A stretch of DNA of 64,000 nt from Streptococcus oralis (GCF_016028255.1 NZ_CP065707.1:945001-1009000), one strand, 5' to 3'; positions 34,603 through 44,146 are shown, counted from the first letter of the stretch. Numbers and translations: made by a program. The notes: a model not told the origin generated them from the sequence alone.

Positions 34603-34650
34603 GCTACCTATTCTTCCCTAAATGGGGTATAATATAGGTAGCATTTTTAT
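34603..34650 (+). terminator. Terminator after vex3
   Basis: GCTACCTAT pairs with ATAGGTAGC and ATTTTTAT follows. The loop contains TATAAT, which might serve vncRS. Confidence 0.75.
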
Positions 34651-34736
34651 CTATTTCATCTTGATAAGGACTCTTCCTATCAGGATAAAACAGAGATGAT
34701 TTACAAGAAATTTAAAGGAATGTGAAACGTTTTTCT

Positions 34737-35393
34737 ATGAAAATTTTAATTGTAGAAGATGAAGAGATGATCCGTGAGGGAATCAGTGACTATTTGACGG
34801 ATTGTGGTTATGAAACCATTGAAGCAGCAGACGGTCAAGAAGCTCTGGAAAAATTTTCCAGCTATGAAGTTGCTCTAGTACTGCTGGATATCCAGATGCC
34901 CAAGCTTAATGGTCTAGAAGTACTAGCTGAGATTCGTAAAAGCAGTCAGGTTCCTGTCTTGATGCTGACCGCCTTTCAGGATGAAGAATACAAGATGAGT
35001 GCCTTTGCTTCGCTAGCAGATGGTTATCTGGAAAAACCCTTTTCCCTCTCCCTTTTAAAAGTAAGGGTGGACGCGATTTTCAAGCGATACTACGATACGG
35101 GACGAATCTTCTCTTATAAGGATACCAAGGTGGACTTTGAGAGTTACAGTGCAAGCCTCGCGGGAGAAGAAGTGGCTATCAATGCCAAAGAGTTGGAAAT
35201 TCTGGACTATCTGGTGAAAAATGAAGGCCGGGCCTTGACTCGTTCTCAGATAATTGATGCGGTCTGGAAGGTGACAGATGAGGTTCCCTTTGACCGTGTC
35301 ATTGATGTCTATATCAAGGAATTACGGAAAAAGCTAGACTTGGATTGTATCCTCACTGTGCGCAATGTTGGTTATAAATTGGAGAGAAAATGA
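34737..35393 (+). CDS. vncR: Response regulator VncR
   Basis: A 218-residue OmpR-family response regulator. The receiver domain has the acidic DEEM pair, the phospho-acceptor Asp in LVLLDIQMPK, Thr in MLTAFQ and Lys in EKPFS; the C-terminal winged helix ends with ILTVRNVGYKLERK. The start at 34737 gives the usual family N-terminus (KILIVEDEE). A GTG at 34722, 3 nt after AAAGGA, is an alternative adding five residues. It controls the Vex/Vnc locus with VncS. Confidence 0.9.
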   Translation: MKILIVEDEEMIREGISDYLTDCGYETIEAADGQEALEKFSSYEVALVLLDIQMPKLNGLEVLAEIRKSSQVPVLMLTAFQDEEYKMSAFASLADGYLEKPFSLSLLKVRVDAIFKRYYDTGRIFSYKDTKVDFESYSASLAGEEVAINAKELEILDYLVKNEGRALTRSQIIDAVWKVTDEVPFDRVIDVYIKELRKKLDLDCILTVRNVGYKLERK

Positions 35394-36718
35394 AACGAAC
35401 AGGTTTATTTACAAAGATCTTTATCTATACCTTCTCGATTTTTAGTGTTCTGGTTATTTGTCTTCATTTAGCCATTTATTTTCTCTTTCCCTCGACTTAT
35501 CTGAGTCATCGTCAGGAAACCATTGGCCAGAAAGCGACAGCCATTTCCCAATCCCTAGAAGGAAAGGATAGGCAAAGTATCGAGCAAGTCTTAGACTTGT
35601 ATTCCCAGACTAGTGATATCAAAGGAGCTGTCAAGGGAGAGATGACCGAGGACAAGTTAGAAGTCAAGGACAATCTTCCTCTGGATACGGACCGTCAAAC
35701 TACTTCCCTCTTTATCGAGGAGCGTGAGGTGAAAACGCAAGATGGTAGCACTATGACTCTCCAATTTCTAGCGTCCATGGATTTGCAAAAGGAAGCAGAG
35801 CAGATTAGTCTCCAATTTCTTCCTTATACCTTGCTGGCATCCTTTCTGATTTCTCTCTTGGTGGCTTACATCTACGCTCGGACCATTGTTGCACCGATTT
35901 TGGAAATCAAGCGGGTGACCCGTCGAATGATGGATTTGGATGCCCAAGTACGATTGCGCGTGGATTCTAAGGATGAGATAGGTGATCTCAAGGAACAAAT
36001 CAATAGCCTCTACCAGCATCTCTTGACTGTCATTGCGGACTTGCATGAGAAGAATGAAGCTATTCTCCAGCTGGAGAAGATGAAGGTTGAGTTTCTTCGA
36101 GGGGCTTCTCATGAACTGAAAACACCTCTGGCTAGTTTGAAAATCCTAATCGAAAATATGAAAGAAAATATCGGTCGTTATAAGGATAGAGACCACTATC
36201 TTGGAGTTGCCTTGGGGATTGTGGACGACCTCAGTCACCACGTTCTCCAGATATTGTCTCTTTCTTCTGTACAGGAATTGCGAGAGGAGAAAGAAGAGGT
36301 TGACCTCCTTCAGATGACACAAAGTCTAGTCAAGGATTATGCTTTGCTCGCCAAGGAGGAAGAACTTCAGATAGACAATCGCTTGACCCATCAGCAGGCT
36401 TACATAAACCCATCTGTCATGAAACTAATCCTATCGAATCTCATCAGTAATGCTATCAAGCACTCCACTCTAGGCGGCTTGGTTCGTATCGGGGAGAAAG
36501 AAGGGGAACTCTTTATCGAAAATAGCTGTAGTCCTGAAGAACAAGAAAAATTGGCCCAGTCTTTTTCTGAAAATGCCAGTCGCAAGGCCAAGGGTTCGGG
36601 GATGGGACTCTTTGTGGTCAAAAGTTTATTAGAACATGAGAAATTACCTTATCATTTTGAGATGCAAGATGATCGCTTGATCTTTTTCATACGTTATCCT
36701 AAAGTCGTGCAAGACTAA
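35390..36718 (+). CDS. vncS: Sensor histidine kinase VncS
   Basis: A 442-residue membrane kinase: helix at about 8-32, extracellular sensor (33-140), second helix (about 145-168), HAMP linker, then the H-box FLRGASHELKTPLASL, N-box LILSNLISNAIKHS and G-box KGSGMGLFVV. It phosphorylates VncR. Its ATG overlaps the vncR stop by 4 nt. It has been linked to vancomycin tolerance in pneumococcus, a claim that later work disputed. The stimulus cannot be read from the sequence. Confidence 0.9.
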   Translation: MKRTGLFTKIFIYTFSIFSVLVICLHLAIYFLFPSTYLSHRQETIGQKATAISQSLEGKDRQSIEQVLDLYSQTSDIKGAVKGEMTEDKLEVKDNLPLDTDRQTTSLFIEEREVKTQDGSTMTLQFLASMDLQKEAEQISLQFLPYTLLASFLISLLVAYIYARTIVAPILEIKRVTRRMMDLDAQVRLRVDSKDEIGDLKEQINSLYQHLLTVIADLHEKNEAILQLEKMKVEFLRGASHELKTPLASLKILIENMKENIGRYKDRDHYLGVALGIVDDLSHHVLQILSLSSVQELREEKEEVDLLQMTQSLVKDYALLAKEEELQIDNRLTHQQAYINPSVMKLILSNLISNAIKHSTLGGLVRIGEKEGELFIENSCSPEEQEKLAQSFSENASRKAKGSGMGLFVVKSLLEHEKLPYHFEMQDDRLIFFIRYPKVVQD

Positions 36719-36800
36719 GGGAAAGAAAGGGTTTACATTGATTGGGCTAGAAGAAATTCAATCTAAAGTATGGGAAAAACTAGCTTTTTTTATCAAAAAG

Positions 36801-36809
36801 TGATAAAAT
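36801..36809 (+). promoter_or_regulatory. Extended -10 promoter of fba
   Basis: TGATAAAAT lies 49 bp before the ATG; a GGGATGTCCC hairpin is in the leader. Confidence 0.65.
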
Positions 36810-36857
36810 GAACAATGTAAATGGGATGTCCCAAAAAATATATAGGAGGCCTGACAA

Positions 36858-37739
36858 ATGGCAATCGTTTCAGCAGAAAAATTTGTCCAAGCAGCTCGTG
36901 ACAACGGTTATGCAGTTGGTGGATTTAACACAAACAACCTTGAGTGGACTCAAGCTATCTTGCGCGCAGCAGAAGCTAAAAAAGCTCCAGTTTTGATCCA
37001 AACTTCAATGGGTGCTGCTAAATACATGGGTGGTTACAAAGTTGCTCGCAACTTGATCGCTAACCTTGTTGAATCAATGGGTATCACTGTACCAGTAGCT
37101 ATCCACCTTGACCACGGTCACTACGAAGATGCACTTGAGTGTATTCAAGTTGGTTATACTTCAGTTATGTTTGACGGTTCACACCTTCCAGTTGAAGAAA
37201 ACCTTGAAAAAGCTCGTAAAGTTGTAGAATTTGCTCACGCAAATGGTGTGTCAGTAGAAGCTGAAGTTGGAACTATCGGTGGTGAAGAAGACGGAATCAT
37301 CGGTGATGGTGAATTGGCTCCAATCGAAGATGCTAAAGCAATGGTTGCAACTGGTATCGACTTCTTGGCAGCTGGTATCGGTAACATCCATGGTCCATAC
37401 CCTGCAAACTGGAAAGGTCTTCACCTTGACCACTTGCAAAAATTGACTGAAGCTGTACCAGGATTCCCAATCGTATTGCACGGTGGTTCAGGTATTCCTG
37501 ATGACCAAATCCAAGCAGCTATCAAACTTGGTGTTGCAAAAGTTAACGTTAACACTGAATGCCAAATCGCATTCGCTAACGCAACTCGTAAATTTGCTCG
37601 TGACTACGAAGCAAACGAAGCAGAATACGACAAGAAAAAACTCTTCGACCCACGTAAATTCTTGGCTGACGGTGTAAAAGCTATCCAAGCATCAGTTGAA
37701 GAACGTATCGACGTATTCGGTTCAGAAGGTAAAGCTTAA
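36858..37739 (+). CDS. fba: Class II fructose-bisphosphate aldolase
   Basis: A 293-residue zinc-dependent glycolytic aldolase. Seen are the zinc-site block PVAIHLDHGHYEDAL, EAEVGTIGGEEDG, GIGNIHGPYP and the phosphate-binding LHGGSGIPDDQI. Codon use is highly biased, as for a major glycolytic gene. TATAGGAGG is the ribosome site. It is monocistronic with its own promoter and terminator, following vncRS. Confidence 0.98.
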   Translation: MAIVSAEKFVQAARDNGYAVGGFNTNNLEWTQAILRAAEAKKAPVLIQTSMGAAKYMGGYKVARNLIANLVESMGITVPVAIHLDHGHYEDALECIQVGYTSVMFDGSHLPVEENLEKARKVVEFAHANGVSVEAEVGTIGGEEDGIIGDGELAPIEDAKAMVATGIDFLAAGIGNIHGPYPANWKGLHLDHLQKLTEAVPGFPIVLHGGSGIPDDQIQAAIKLGVAKVNVNTECQIAFANATRKFARDYEANEAEYDKKKLFDPRKFLADGVKAIQASVEERIDVFGSEGKA

Positions 37740-37762
37740 TCTAGCTGAACAATACAAAACAG

Positions 37763-37790
37763 AAACCTGCCCATGAGGGTGGGTTTTTTG
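37763..37790 (+). terminator. Terminator after fba
   Basis: AAACCTGCCC pairs with GGGTGGGTTT (two wobble pairs), followed by TTTTTT. Confidence 0.88.
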
Positions 37791-37904
37791 TGTGGTGGAA
37801 ATAAATTATTTTTCAAGTTTAGGAGGTGGAATTTAATTTGATTCTAAGAAATTTTTTAATTTATGATAAAATAATATCAGGCTTTCAAAGAGAGGAGGAG
37901 AGTC

Positions 37905-38297
37905 ATGAGTTCAGCAGATTTTATCTTTTTAGATGGTTATGAAAATGCAGAATTTGATATCCAAGCATTTTGTGCTTCGCTGAGAGATAGGTATTCAGGT
38001 GTGATTATAAGGGAAGAAAACGATCATGAAAAAGCCTATCGTCTTTTATGGGATTACCAAAGTCCCGAGGTCTCAGTTGAGGGTGCTTTGAATCGAAAAA
38101 ATGATGTCTTCGTTATAAACTACTTTGATTCAAAAAATCGGTTACAAGATTATGCCGCCTATATCCTCTGGCTTCGGGAATGGTTTCCATCAGATCAGAA
38201 GGTTCTCTTTTGTGATGAGGGCTACACGAAGATATTTCCTCTTCCTCACGACATATCTACAAAGGAGATTGAAATGAAACTTCATAATGAAGGATAA
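37905..38297 (+). CDS. Uncharacterised protein upstream of McrBC
   Basis: A 130-residue acidic, cytosolic-looking protein with no signal peptide or membrane helix. It is rich in aromatic residues (YILWLREWFP near residue 90) and has no motif I recognise. AGAGAGGAGGAG is a strong ribosome site, and TGATAAAAT at 37864-37872 is a probable -10, so it looks genuinely expressed. It lies on the same strand 234 bp before mcrB. It may be part of the defence locus, an immunity-like protein, or unrelated. Confidence 0.6.
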   Translation: MSSADFIFLDGYENAEFDIQAFCASLRDRYSGVIIREENDHEKAYRLLWDYQSPEVSVEGALNRKNDVFVINYFDSKNRLQDYAAYILWLREWFPSDQKVLFCDEGYTKIFPLPHDISTKEIEMKLHNEG

Positions 38298-38459
38298 AAA
38301 AGTGAATCGAATAGATTCATTATTGAATTTCAAAGTATCAGAAGGAATCATTTGAGGCGACAAAGGTCACCTGTTTGTGTACTGTTGAAGTTGATTAAAG
38401 ATAGTGAAATTTTTATCGTATATGTATAGCAATGTTGCATCGTATTGGAAAGGTTTTCG

Positions 38460-38468
38460 TGCTATAAT
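38460..38468 (+). promoter_or_regulatory. Extended -10 promoter of mcrBC
   Basis: TGCTATAAT lies 64 bp before the mcrB start; the -35 region is weak. Confidence 0.65.
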
Positions 38469-38531
38469 ATTAATTAACAATAAAATTTAGTACATCAAAA
38501 ATTACTAGAGATGTGGGATGTGAGGTTTAAG

Positions 38532-40229
38532 ATGAGACAAGCAGGACAATTTGATTGGGTAGATTTTTATAAAGAATTTGCGTTTAAACTTGTGAGCTAT
38601 AAAGAGAAAAGGGCAGAGCTCATTCAAAAGGTTAAGGCAATTTATCAAATGACGGGCATTTCAATGCCAACCTTGGACAAGGACAACAATATCATGGATA
38701 TTGACCCTTTTACAATTTTTGGTCTATTCAATAAAGGGTTGAAAAATGAAAATCGGATTAAAATTTTGACTGCTATTGCAGAATTATTTGAATTATCTCA
38801 TGATGTTCCAACTTCATTCGACAGTATTCCCGTTCTCAATAAACAGAATGCGACCTATTATCTTTTTTATACAGATAGAGGGGTTAGTGATATTGATGAT
38901 TTGTGGGAGCTTTTTGTAGCGGCATTAGCTTATTCCGAAGATTCATCATCTGAAAATAAGGAGCTTCTCTCAGGCTATTTTGATAAAGTCATCAATAGAA
39001 AAAACAATGGTACTGCTAAAGTTACGATGGGCTTATATTGGATTGCCTCCAATTCGTTTTTAAATATAGATGGACCAAACAAGGAGTATATTTACGAATC
39101 TGGGAAATTACCTTTAGAATTAGTCCATAAACTCCCAAAGGTGAATTCGAAAGTTTCTGCATCAGATTATTTTTCTATTGTTGAAATACTTAAAAACTAT
39201 TTAGGTAGTCCACAGTCTGAATTGAAAAACTTCAATGAATTGTCTTTTGCAGCGTGGAAGTATTCTGAACAAGTGAAAAAAGAAAAACAAGCAAAAAATG
39301 AAGTTACTGAGAGTTCAGCACCTAGATATGATCTACCATCTGAAGACACTAAAGAATCAGAAAAAGTGGATACTAGCTATACTAGGGAAGATTTTCTAAA
39401 AGAAGTTTTTGTATCAGCAGAGGATTATAATCGATTGGCAACGATTCTTCGCCTCAAGAAGAACATCATATTGGAGGGGGCTCCGGGTGTTGGAAAAACA
39501 TTTACTGCTGATCGACTAGCTTACTCACTGATGGGTGAAAAAGCGATCGATAGGGTAAAGATGGTTCAGTTTCACCAAAGTTACTCTTACGAAGACTTTA
39601 TTATGGGATTTAGACCTTCTGCCAGTGGTTTTGAACTAAGAAAAGGTCCCTTCTATCAATTTTGTAAACAGGCTGAGGGCGATGAAAGCAATGATTATTT
39701 CTTTATCATTGACGAAATTAATCGAGGAAATTTGAGCAAAATATTTGGTGAATTGTTTATGCTTATCGAAATGGATAAGCGAGGAAGAGATCTACAGCTT
39801 CTTTATTCGGATGAACAATTCTCAATTCCGGAGAACTTATACATTATTGGTATGATGAATACTGCCGATCGTAGCTTAGCCATGCTAGATTTTGCCTTGA
39901 GACGAAGATTTGCATTTTTTGAGCTGAAACCAGGATTTGATTCGGATGGCTTCAAAGAATATCAATCACACTTGAAGAATGAAAAATTTGATGCATTAAT
40001 AAATACTGTGAAGCATCTAAATGAAATCATCGCTTCTGATGAAAGTTTAGGAGAGGGTTTTTGCATAGGCCATAGTTATTTTTGTAATCTAATACCGAAT
40101 AGTATCGACCAACAAGTTCTTTCGAGTATTGTAGAGTATGAACTGATACCTCTTTTAAAGGAGTATTGGTTTGATGAACCTAGCTTAGTTAAAGAATGGA
40201 GTGGCAATCTAAGGAGTGCGATTAAGTGA
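38532..40229 (+). CDS. mcrB: McrB-like AAA+ GTPase of a type IV restriction system
   Basis: A 565-residue protein: an N-terminal domain (1-270) of unrecognised specificity, a charged linker (about 255-290), and an AAA+ motor. Walker A GAPGVGKTF is at about residue 315, Walker B FFIIDEINRGN at about 391, and the family motif MMNTADRSLAMLDFALRRRFAF follows. McrB translocates DNA using GTP and works with McrC to cut modified DNA. The ATG at 38532 is preferred over 38511 because GTGAGG precedes it at proper spacing. It overlaps mcrC by 4 nt. Confidence 0.88.
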   Translation: MRQAGQFDWVDFYKEFAFKLVSYKEKRAELIQKVKAIYQMTGISMPTLDKDNNIMDIDPFTIFGLFNKGLKNENRIKILTAIAELFELSHDVPTSFDSIPVLNKQNATYYLFYTDRGVSDIDDLWELFVAALAYSEDSSSENKELLSGYFDKVINRKNNGTAKVTMGLYWIASNSFLNIDGPNKEYIYESGKLPLELVHKLPKVNSKVSASDYFSIVEILKNYLGSPQSELKNFNELSFAAWKYSEQVKKEKQAKNEVTESSAPRYDLPSEDTKESEKVDTSYTREDFLKEVFVSAEDYNRLATILRLKKNIILEGAPGVGKTFTADRLAYSLMGEKAIDRVKMVQFHQSYSYEDFIMGFRPSASGFELRKGPFYQFCKQAEGDESNDYFFIIDEINRGNLSKIFGELFMLIEMDKRGRDLQLLYSDEQFSIPENLYIIGMMNTADRSLAMLDFALRRRFAFFELKPGFDSDGFKEYQSHLKNEKFDALINTVKHLNEIIASDESLGEGFCIGHSYFCNLIPNSIDQQVLSSIVEYELIPLLKEYWFDEPSLVKEWSGNLRSAIK

Positions 40230-41275
40230 TACCGATAAAGAATGTTTATTACATGCTGACTTATGCTTTTAAGGTTCTTAAGGGGCAAGGATATCAGAAA
40301 CTTGCCACAGAGGAGTTTCATCATACGGCTGATTTGATGAGTGCTATCTTGGCTAAAGGAATTGCCATACAGCTTAAGAGAGGACTGGGAAAGGAATACC
40401 TTGCTCAAGTGGAAGAACTCTCTACACTAAGGGGAAAAATTGAGATTACAGAGTCAATCAAAAGTCAATGTACTCTTGGGAAGAAAATATTTTGTACTTA
40501 TGAAGAGTTTTCAGTAAATAATAGGATGAACCGTATTATAAAATCAACGGTCAATCTTCTGTTGAAAGCAGATATCTCCAAGGATAGGAAGAAAGAATTG
40601 CGGAAATTGATGGTTTATTTCCGTGATGTTGAACCGATTGATTTGGAAACTGTTAACTGGAATCTGCAATACAACAAAAATAATCAATCTTATAGAATGA
40701 TGATTGCCATTTGCTATTTAGTGGTAAAAGGTTTATTGCAAACAACATCAGATGGTAACATGAAGATGATGAGTTTCTTAGATGAGCGACGAATGAACAG
40801 ATTGTATGAAAAATTTATCCTTGAGTATTATAAAAAACATTATCCAGAATTAAATGCGAATGCAGCACAGATACCGTGGGCGTTAGACGATGGTATCGGT
40901 GAGATGCTCCCTATCATGCAAAGTGATATTCAGCTTCAAAAAGAGAATTCTATCTTGATTATTGATGCTAAATACTATAAAAGTACAACTCAAATGAATT
41001 TTAAAAAGTATTCTCTCCACTCCAACAATCTTTATCAGATTTTTACATATGTCAAAAATAGAGAATACCAAAATCAAGAACATGGTAGCAAAGTGTCGGG
41101 GATGTTGCTCTATGCAAAGACAGATGAAGTAGTTCAACCAGATAATGTTTATCAAATGCACGGTAATCAAATCAGTGTTCAGACTTTGGACTTAAATCTT
41201 TCCTTTAAAGAAATAGCGAATCAATTGGATACCATTGTTGTATCTCATTTTGGAAATGCAAAAAAGTTCCGATGA
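40226..41275 (+). CDS. mcrC: McrC-like endonuclease subunit
   Basis: A 349-residue partner of McrB. The N-terminal domain (1-200) has the family blocks IPIKNVYYMLTYAF and LSTLRGKIEITESI; the C-terminal PD-(D/E)xK nuclease core is SDIQLQKENSILIIDAKYYK near residues 232-251, with Asp and Lys active-site residues intact. The start overlaps mcrB by 4 nt (GTGA). The two genes together form a complete-looking McrBC module; target modification is unknown. Confidence 0.88.
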   Translation: MIPIKNVYYMLTYAFKVLKGQGYQKLATEEFHHTADLMSAILAKGIAIQLKRGLGKEYLAQVEELSTLRGKIEITESIKSQCTLGKKIFCTYEEFSVNNRMNRIIKSTVNLLLKADISKDRKKELRKLMVYFRDVEPIDLETVNWNLQYNKNNQSYRMMIAICYLVVKGLLQTTSDGNMKMMSFLDERRMNRLYEKFILEYYKKHYPELNANAAQIPWALDDGIGEMLPIMQSDIQLQKENSILIIDAKYYKSTTQMNFKKYSLHSNNLYQIFTYVKNREYQNQEHGSKVSGMLLYAKTDEVVQPDNVYQMHGNQISVQTLDLNLSFKEIANQLDTIVVSHFGNAKKFR

Positions 41276-41360
41276 AGCAGCGGAGAGTGAATCTAGTCGT
41301 TTTCAAGATATTCGATCACTGGGATATTCTATGCTTTCTTTCCTATCCCACAAAAAACAC

Positions 41361-41389
41361 TTGTTTTCCCTTCTTAATTACTTTATAAT
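41361..41389 (+). promoter_or_regulatory. Promoter of the ABC-2 transporter operon
   Basis: TTGTTT, a 17-bp spacer and TATAAT, with a leader of about 110 nt. Confidence 0.78.
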
Positions 41390-41505
41390 AGAGTGTTACT
41401 GAGGCCTTCTAATGTGATAAAGAAGGCAGATTTTAGAAGATGAGAAATTGGCTTTTTGTATTTAGAGGACACGGTTTGTTGATTTCTTACTAAGGGGAGA
41501 TAGAT

Positions 41506-42498
41506 ATGGCAATGATAGAAGTGGAACATCTTCAGAAAAATTTTGTGAAGACAGTAAAGGAACCTGGTTTGAATGGAGCTTTGCACTCCTTTATTCATCC
41601 TGAAAAGCAGACTTTTGAAGCGGTCAAGGATTTGACCTTCGAGGTACCAAAGGGCCAGATTTTAGGTTTTATCGGCGCAAATGGTGCTGGGAAGTCAACC
41701 ACCATCAAAATGCTGACAGGGATTTTGAAACCGACATCTGGTTTTTGTCGGATTAATGGTAAGATTCCGAAGGACAACCGTCAGGATTATGTCAAGGATA
41801 TTGGAGTGGTCTTTGGACAACGCACCCAGCTATGGTGGGATTTGGCTCTGCAAGAGACCTACACGGTTTTGAAAGAGATATACGATGTGCCGGACTCGCT
41901 TTTCCACAAGCGCATGGACTTTTTGAATGAAGTCTTGGATTTGAAGGAATTTATCAAAGACCCCGTGCGGACTCTTTCACTTGGCCAACGGATGCGGGCG
42001 GACATTGCGGCGTCCTTGCTCCACAATCCCAAAGTTCTCTTTTTAGATGAGCCGACTATTGGTTTGGACGTTTCGGTCAAGGACAACATTCGTCGCGCCA
42101 TCACCCAGATCAATCAGGAGGAAGAAACAACCATTCTCTTGACCACTCACGACCTGAGTGATATTGAGCAACTCTGTGATCGGATTTTTATGATTGATAA
42201 GGGGCAAGAGATTTTTGATGGAACGGTGAGCCAGCTCAAGGAAACCTTTGGCAAGATGAAGACTCTTTCTTTTGAACTGGTGCCAGGTCAAAGTCATCTC
42301 GCTTCTCACTATGAAGGCCTGCCTGATATGACCATTGATAGACAAGGAAATAGCCTCAATATTGAATTCGATAGTTCCTGCTACCAGTCGGCCGATATTA
42401 TCAAGCAAACCCTGTCTGATTTTGAAATCCGCGATTTGAAGATGTTGGATACGGATATTGAGGATATTATCCGTCGCTTCTATCGAAAGGAGCTCTAA
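41506..42498 (+). CDS. ABC-2 transporter ATPase (COG4586-like)
   Basis: A 330-residue ATPase with Walker A GANGAGKST, signature LSLGQRMRADIAASL, Walker B VLFLDEPTIGLD and switch His in LLTTHD. The N-terminal 40-residue extension before the ATPase core and the VFGQRTQLWWDL block are typical of the COG4586 exporter ATPases that pair with COG4587/COG3694 permeases. GGGGAGATAG precedes the ATG. It heads a three-gene operon. The substrate is unknown; lipid or drug export is possible. Confidence 0.88.
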   Translation: MAMIEVEHLQKNFVKTVKEPGLNGALHSFIHPEKQTFEAVKDLTFEVPKGQILGFIGANGAGKSTTIKMLTGILKPTSGFCRINGKIPKDNRQDYVKDIGVVFGQRTQLWWDLALQETYTVLKEIYDVPDSLFHKRMDFLNEVLDLKEFIKDPVRTLSLGQRMRADIAASLLHNPKVLFLDEPTIGLDVSVKDNIRRAITQINQEEETTILLTTHDLSDIEQLCDRIFMIDKGQEIFDGTVSQLKETFGKMKTLSFELVPGQSHLASHYEGLPDMTIDRQGNSLNIEFDSSCYQSADIIKQTLSDFEIRDLKMLDTDIEDIIRRFYRKEL

Positions 42499-42499
42499 T

Positions 42500-43318
42500 A
42501 TGGTCAAATTGTGGAGACGTTATAAACCCTTTATCAATGCAGGGATTCAGGAGTTGATTACTTATCGAGTCAACTTTATTCTCTATCGGATTGGGGATGT
42601 TATGGGAGCTTTTGTGGCTTTCTATCTCTGGAAGGCGGTCTTTGATTCCTCGCAGGAGTCTTTGATTCAGGGCTTTAGTATGGCAGATATCACTCTCTAC
42701 ATTATCATGAGTTTTGTGACTAATCTTTTGACTAGGTCGGATTCTTCTTTTATGATTGGGGAGGAGGTCAAGGATGGCTCCATTATCATGCGCTTGTTGC
42801 GACCGGTGCATTTTGCGGCCTCTTATCTCTTCACCGAGCTTGGCTCCAAGTGGTTGATTTTTATCTCTGTTGGACTTCCTTTCTTGAGTGTGATTGTCTT
42901 GATGAAAATCCTTTCTGGGCAAGGGATTGTAGAAGTGCTGGGGCTAACTACCCTTTATCTATTTAGCTTGACGCTGGCCTATCTGATTAACTTTTTCTTT
43001 AATATCTGCTTTGGATTTTCAGCTTTTGTGTTTAAAAATCTTTGGGGTTCCAATCTACTTAAAACTTCCATAGTGGCCTTTATGTCTGGAAGTCTGATTC
43101 CCTTGGCTTTCTTTCCAAAGCTTGTTTCAGATATTCTGTCCTTCTTGCCTTTTTCATCTTTAATTTATACTCCGGTTATGATCATTGTTGGGAAGTACGA
43201 TGCCAGTCAGATTCTTCAGGCATTCGCTTTGCAGTTTTTCTGGCTCTTAGTGATGGTGGGCTTGTCTCAGCTGATTTGGAAACGAGTCCAGTCCTTCATC
43301 ACCATTCAAGGAGGTTAG
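42500..43318 (+). CDS. ABC-2 transporter permease (COG4587-like)
   Basis: A 272-residue membrane protein with six predicted helices, starting MVKLWRRYKPFINAGIQELITYRVNF. It belongs to the ABC-2 permease group found with COG4586 ATPases. The ATG at 42500 sits 1 bp after the ATPase stop with AAAGGAGC upstream; longer in-frame starts inside the ATPase gene are less likely. Together with the next gene it forms the heterodimeric membrane part. Confidence 0.85.
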   Translation: MVKLWRRYKPFINAGIQELITYRVNFILYRIGDVMGAFVAFYLWKAVFDSSQESLIQGFSMADITLYIIMSFVTNLLTRSDSSFMIGEEVKDGSIIMRLLRPVHFAASYLFTELGSKWLIFISVGLPFLSVIVLMKILSGQGIVEVLGLTTLYLFSLTLAYLINFFFNICFGFSAFVFKNLWGSNLLKTSIVAFMSGSLIPLAFFPKLVSDILSFLPFSSLIYTPVMIIVGKYDASQILQAFALQFFWLLVMVGLSQLIWKRVQSFITIQGG

Positions 43319-43319
43319 T

Positions 43320-44105
43320 ATGAAAAAATATCAACGCATGCATCTGATTTTTATCAGACAATACATCAAGCAAATCATGGAATACAAGGTTGATTTTGTG
43401 GTTGGTGTTTTAGGTGTCTTTCTGACCCAAGGTTTGAACCTCTTGTTTCTCAATGTCATCTTTCAACACATTCCATCCCTAGAAGGCTGGGCCTTTCAAG
43501 AGATTGCCTTTATCTATGGTTTTTCCTTGATTCCCAAGGGATTGGACCATCTCTTTTTTGATAATCTCTGGGCACTGGGGCAGCGCTTGGTGCGAAAGGG
43601 AGAATTTGACAAGTATCTGACTCGTCCTATCAATCCTCTCTTCCATATCCTCGTTGAGACCTTTCAGATTGATGCCTTGGGTGAACTTTTGGTCGGAGGT
43701 ATTTTGCTAGCGACAACAGTATCAAGCATTGCTTGGACTCTTCCCAAATTCCTGCTTTTCTTAGTCTGTATTCCTTTTGCGACCTTGATTTATACTTCCT
43801 TGAAAATCGCGACTGCCAGCATCGCTTTTTGGACCAAGCAGTCAGGCGCCATGATTTACATTTTTTATATGTTTAATGACTTTGCCAAATATCCAATTTC
43901 CATTTACAATTCCCTTCTTCGTTGGTTGATTAGCTTTATCATCCCCTTTGCCTTTACAGCCTACTATCCTGCCAGCTATTTCTTAGAGGACAAGAATGGG
44001 CTCTTTAACATTGGTGGGTTGATTCTGATTTCACTTATCTTCTTTGCAATTTCTTTGAAACTATGGGACAGGGGCTTAGATGCCTACGAAAGTGCGGGTT
44101 CGTAA
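43320..44105 (+). CDS. ABC-2 transporter permease (DUF990/COG3694-like)
   Basis: A 261-residue membrane protein with six helices and the DUF990 pattern GLDHLFFDNLWALGQRLVRKGEFDKYLTRPINPLF in its first cytoplasmic region. It starts 1 bp after the previous permease gene, with CAAGGAGG as ribosome site. It completes a two-permease plus ATPase exporter. A terminator follows. Confidence 0.87.
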   Translation: MKKYQRMHLIFIRQYIKQIMEYKVDFVVGVLGVFLTQGLNLLFLNVIFQHIPSLEGWAFQEIAFIYGFSLIPKGLDHLFFDNLWALGQRLVRKGEFDKYLTRPINPLFHILVETFQIDALGELLVGGILLATTVSSIAWTLPKFLLFLVCIPFATLIYTSLKIATASIAFWTKQSGAMIYIFYMFNDFAKYPISIYNSLLRWLISFIIPFAFTAYYPASYFLEDKNGLFNIGGLILISLIFFAISLKLWDRGLDAYESAGS

Positions 44106-44146
44106 GAGATAAGATAGGATGAGAGTTAAAAATTAAATATGTTACA

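Noticed and set aside
38302..38322. GAATC/GATTC hairpin as terminator of the 130-residue gene
   Set aside because: The stem is short and no T-run follows, so it was not listed as a terminator.
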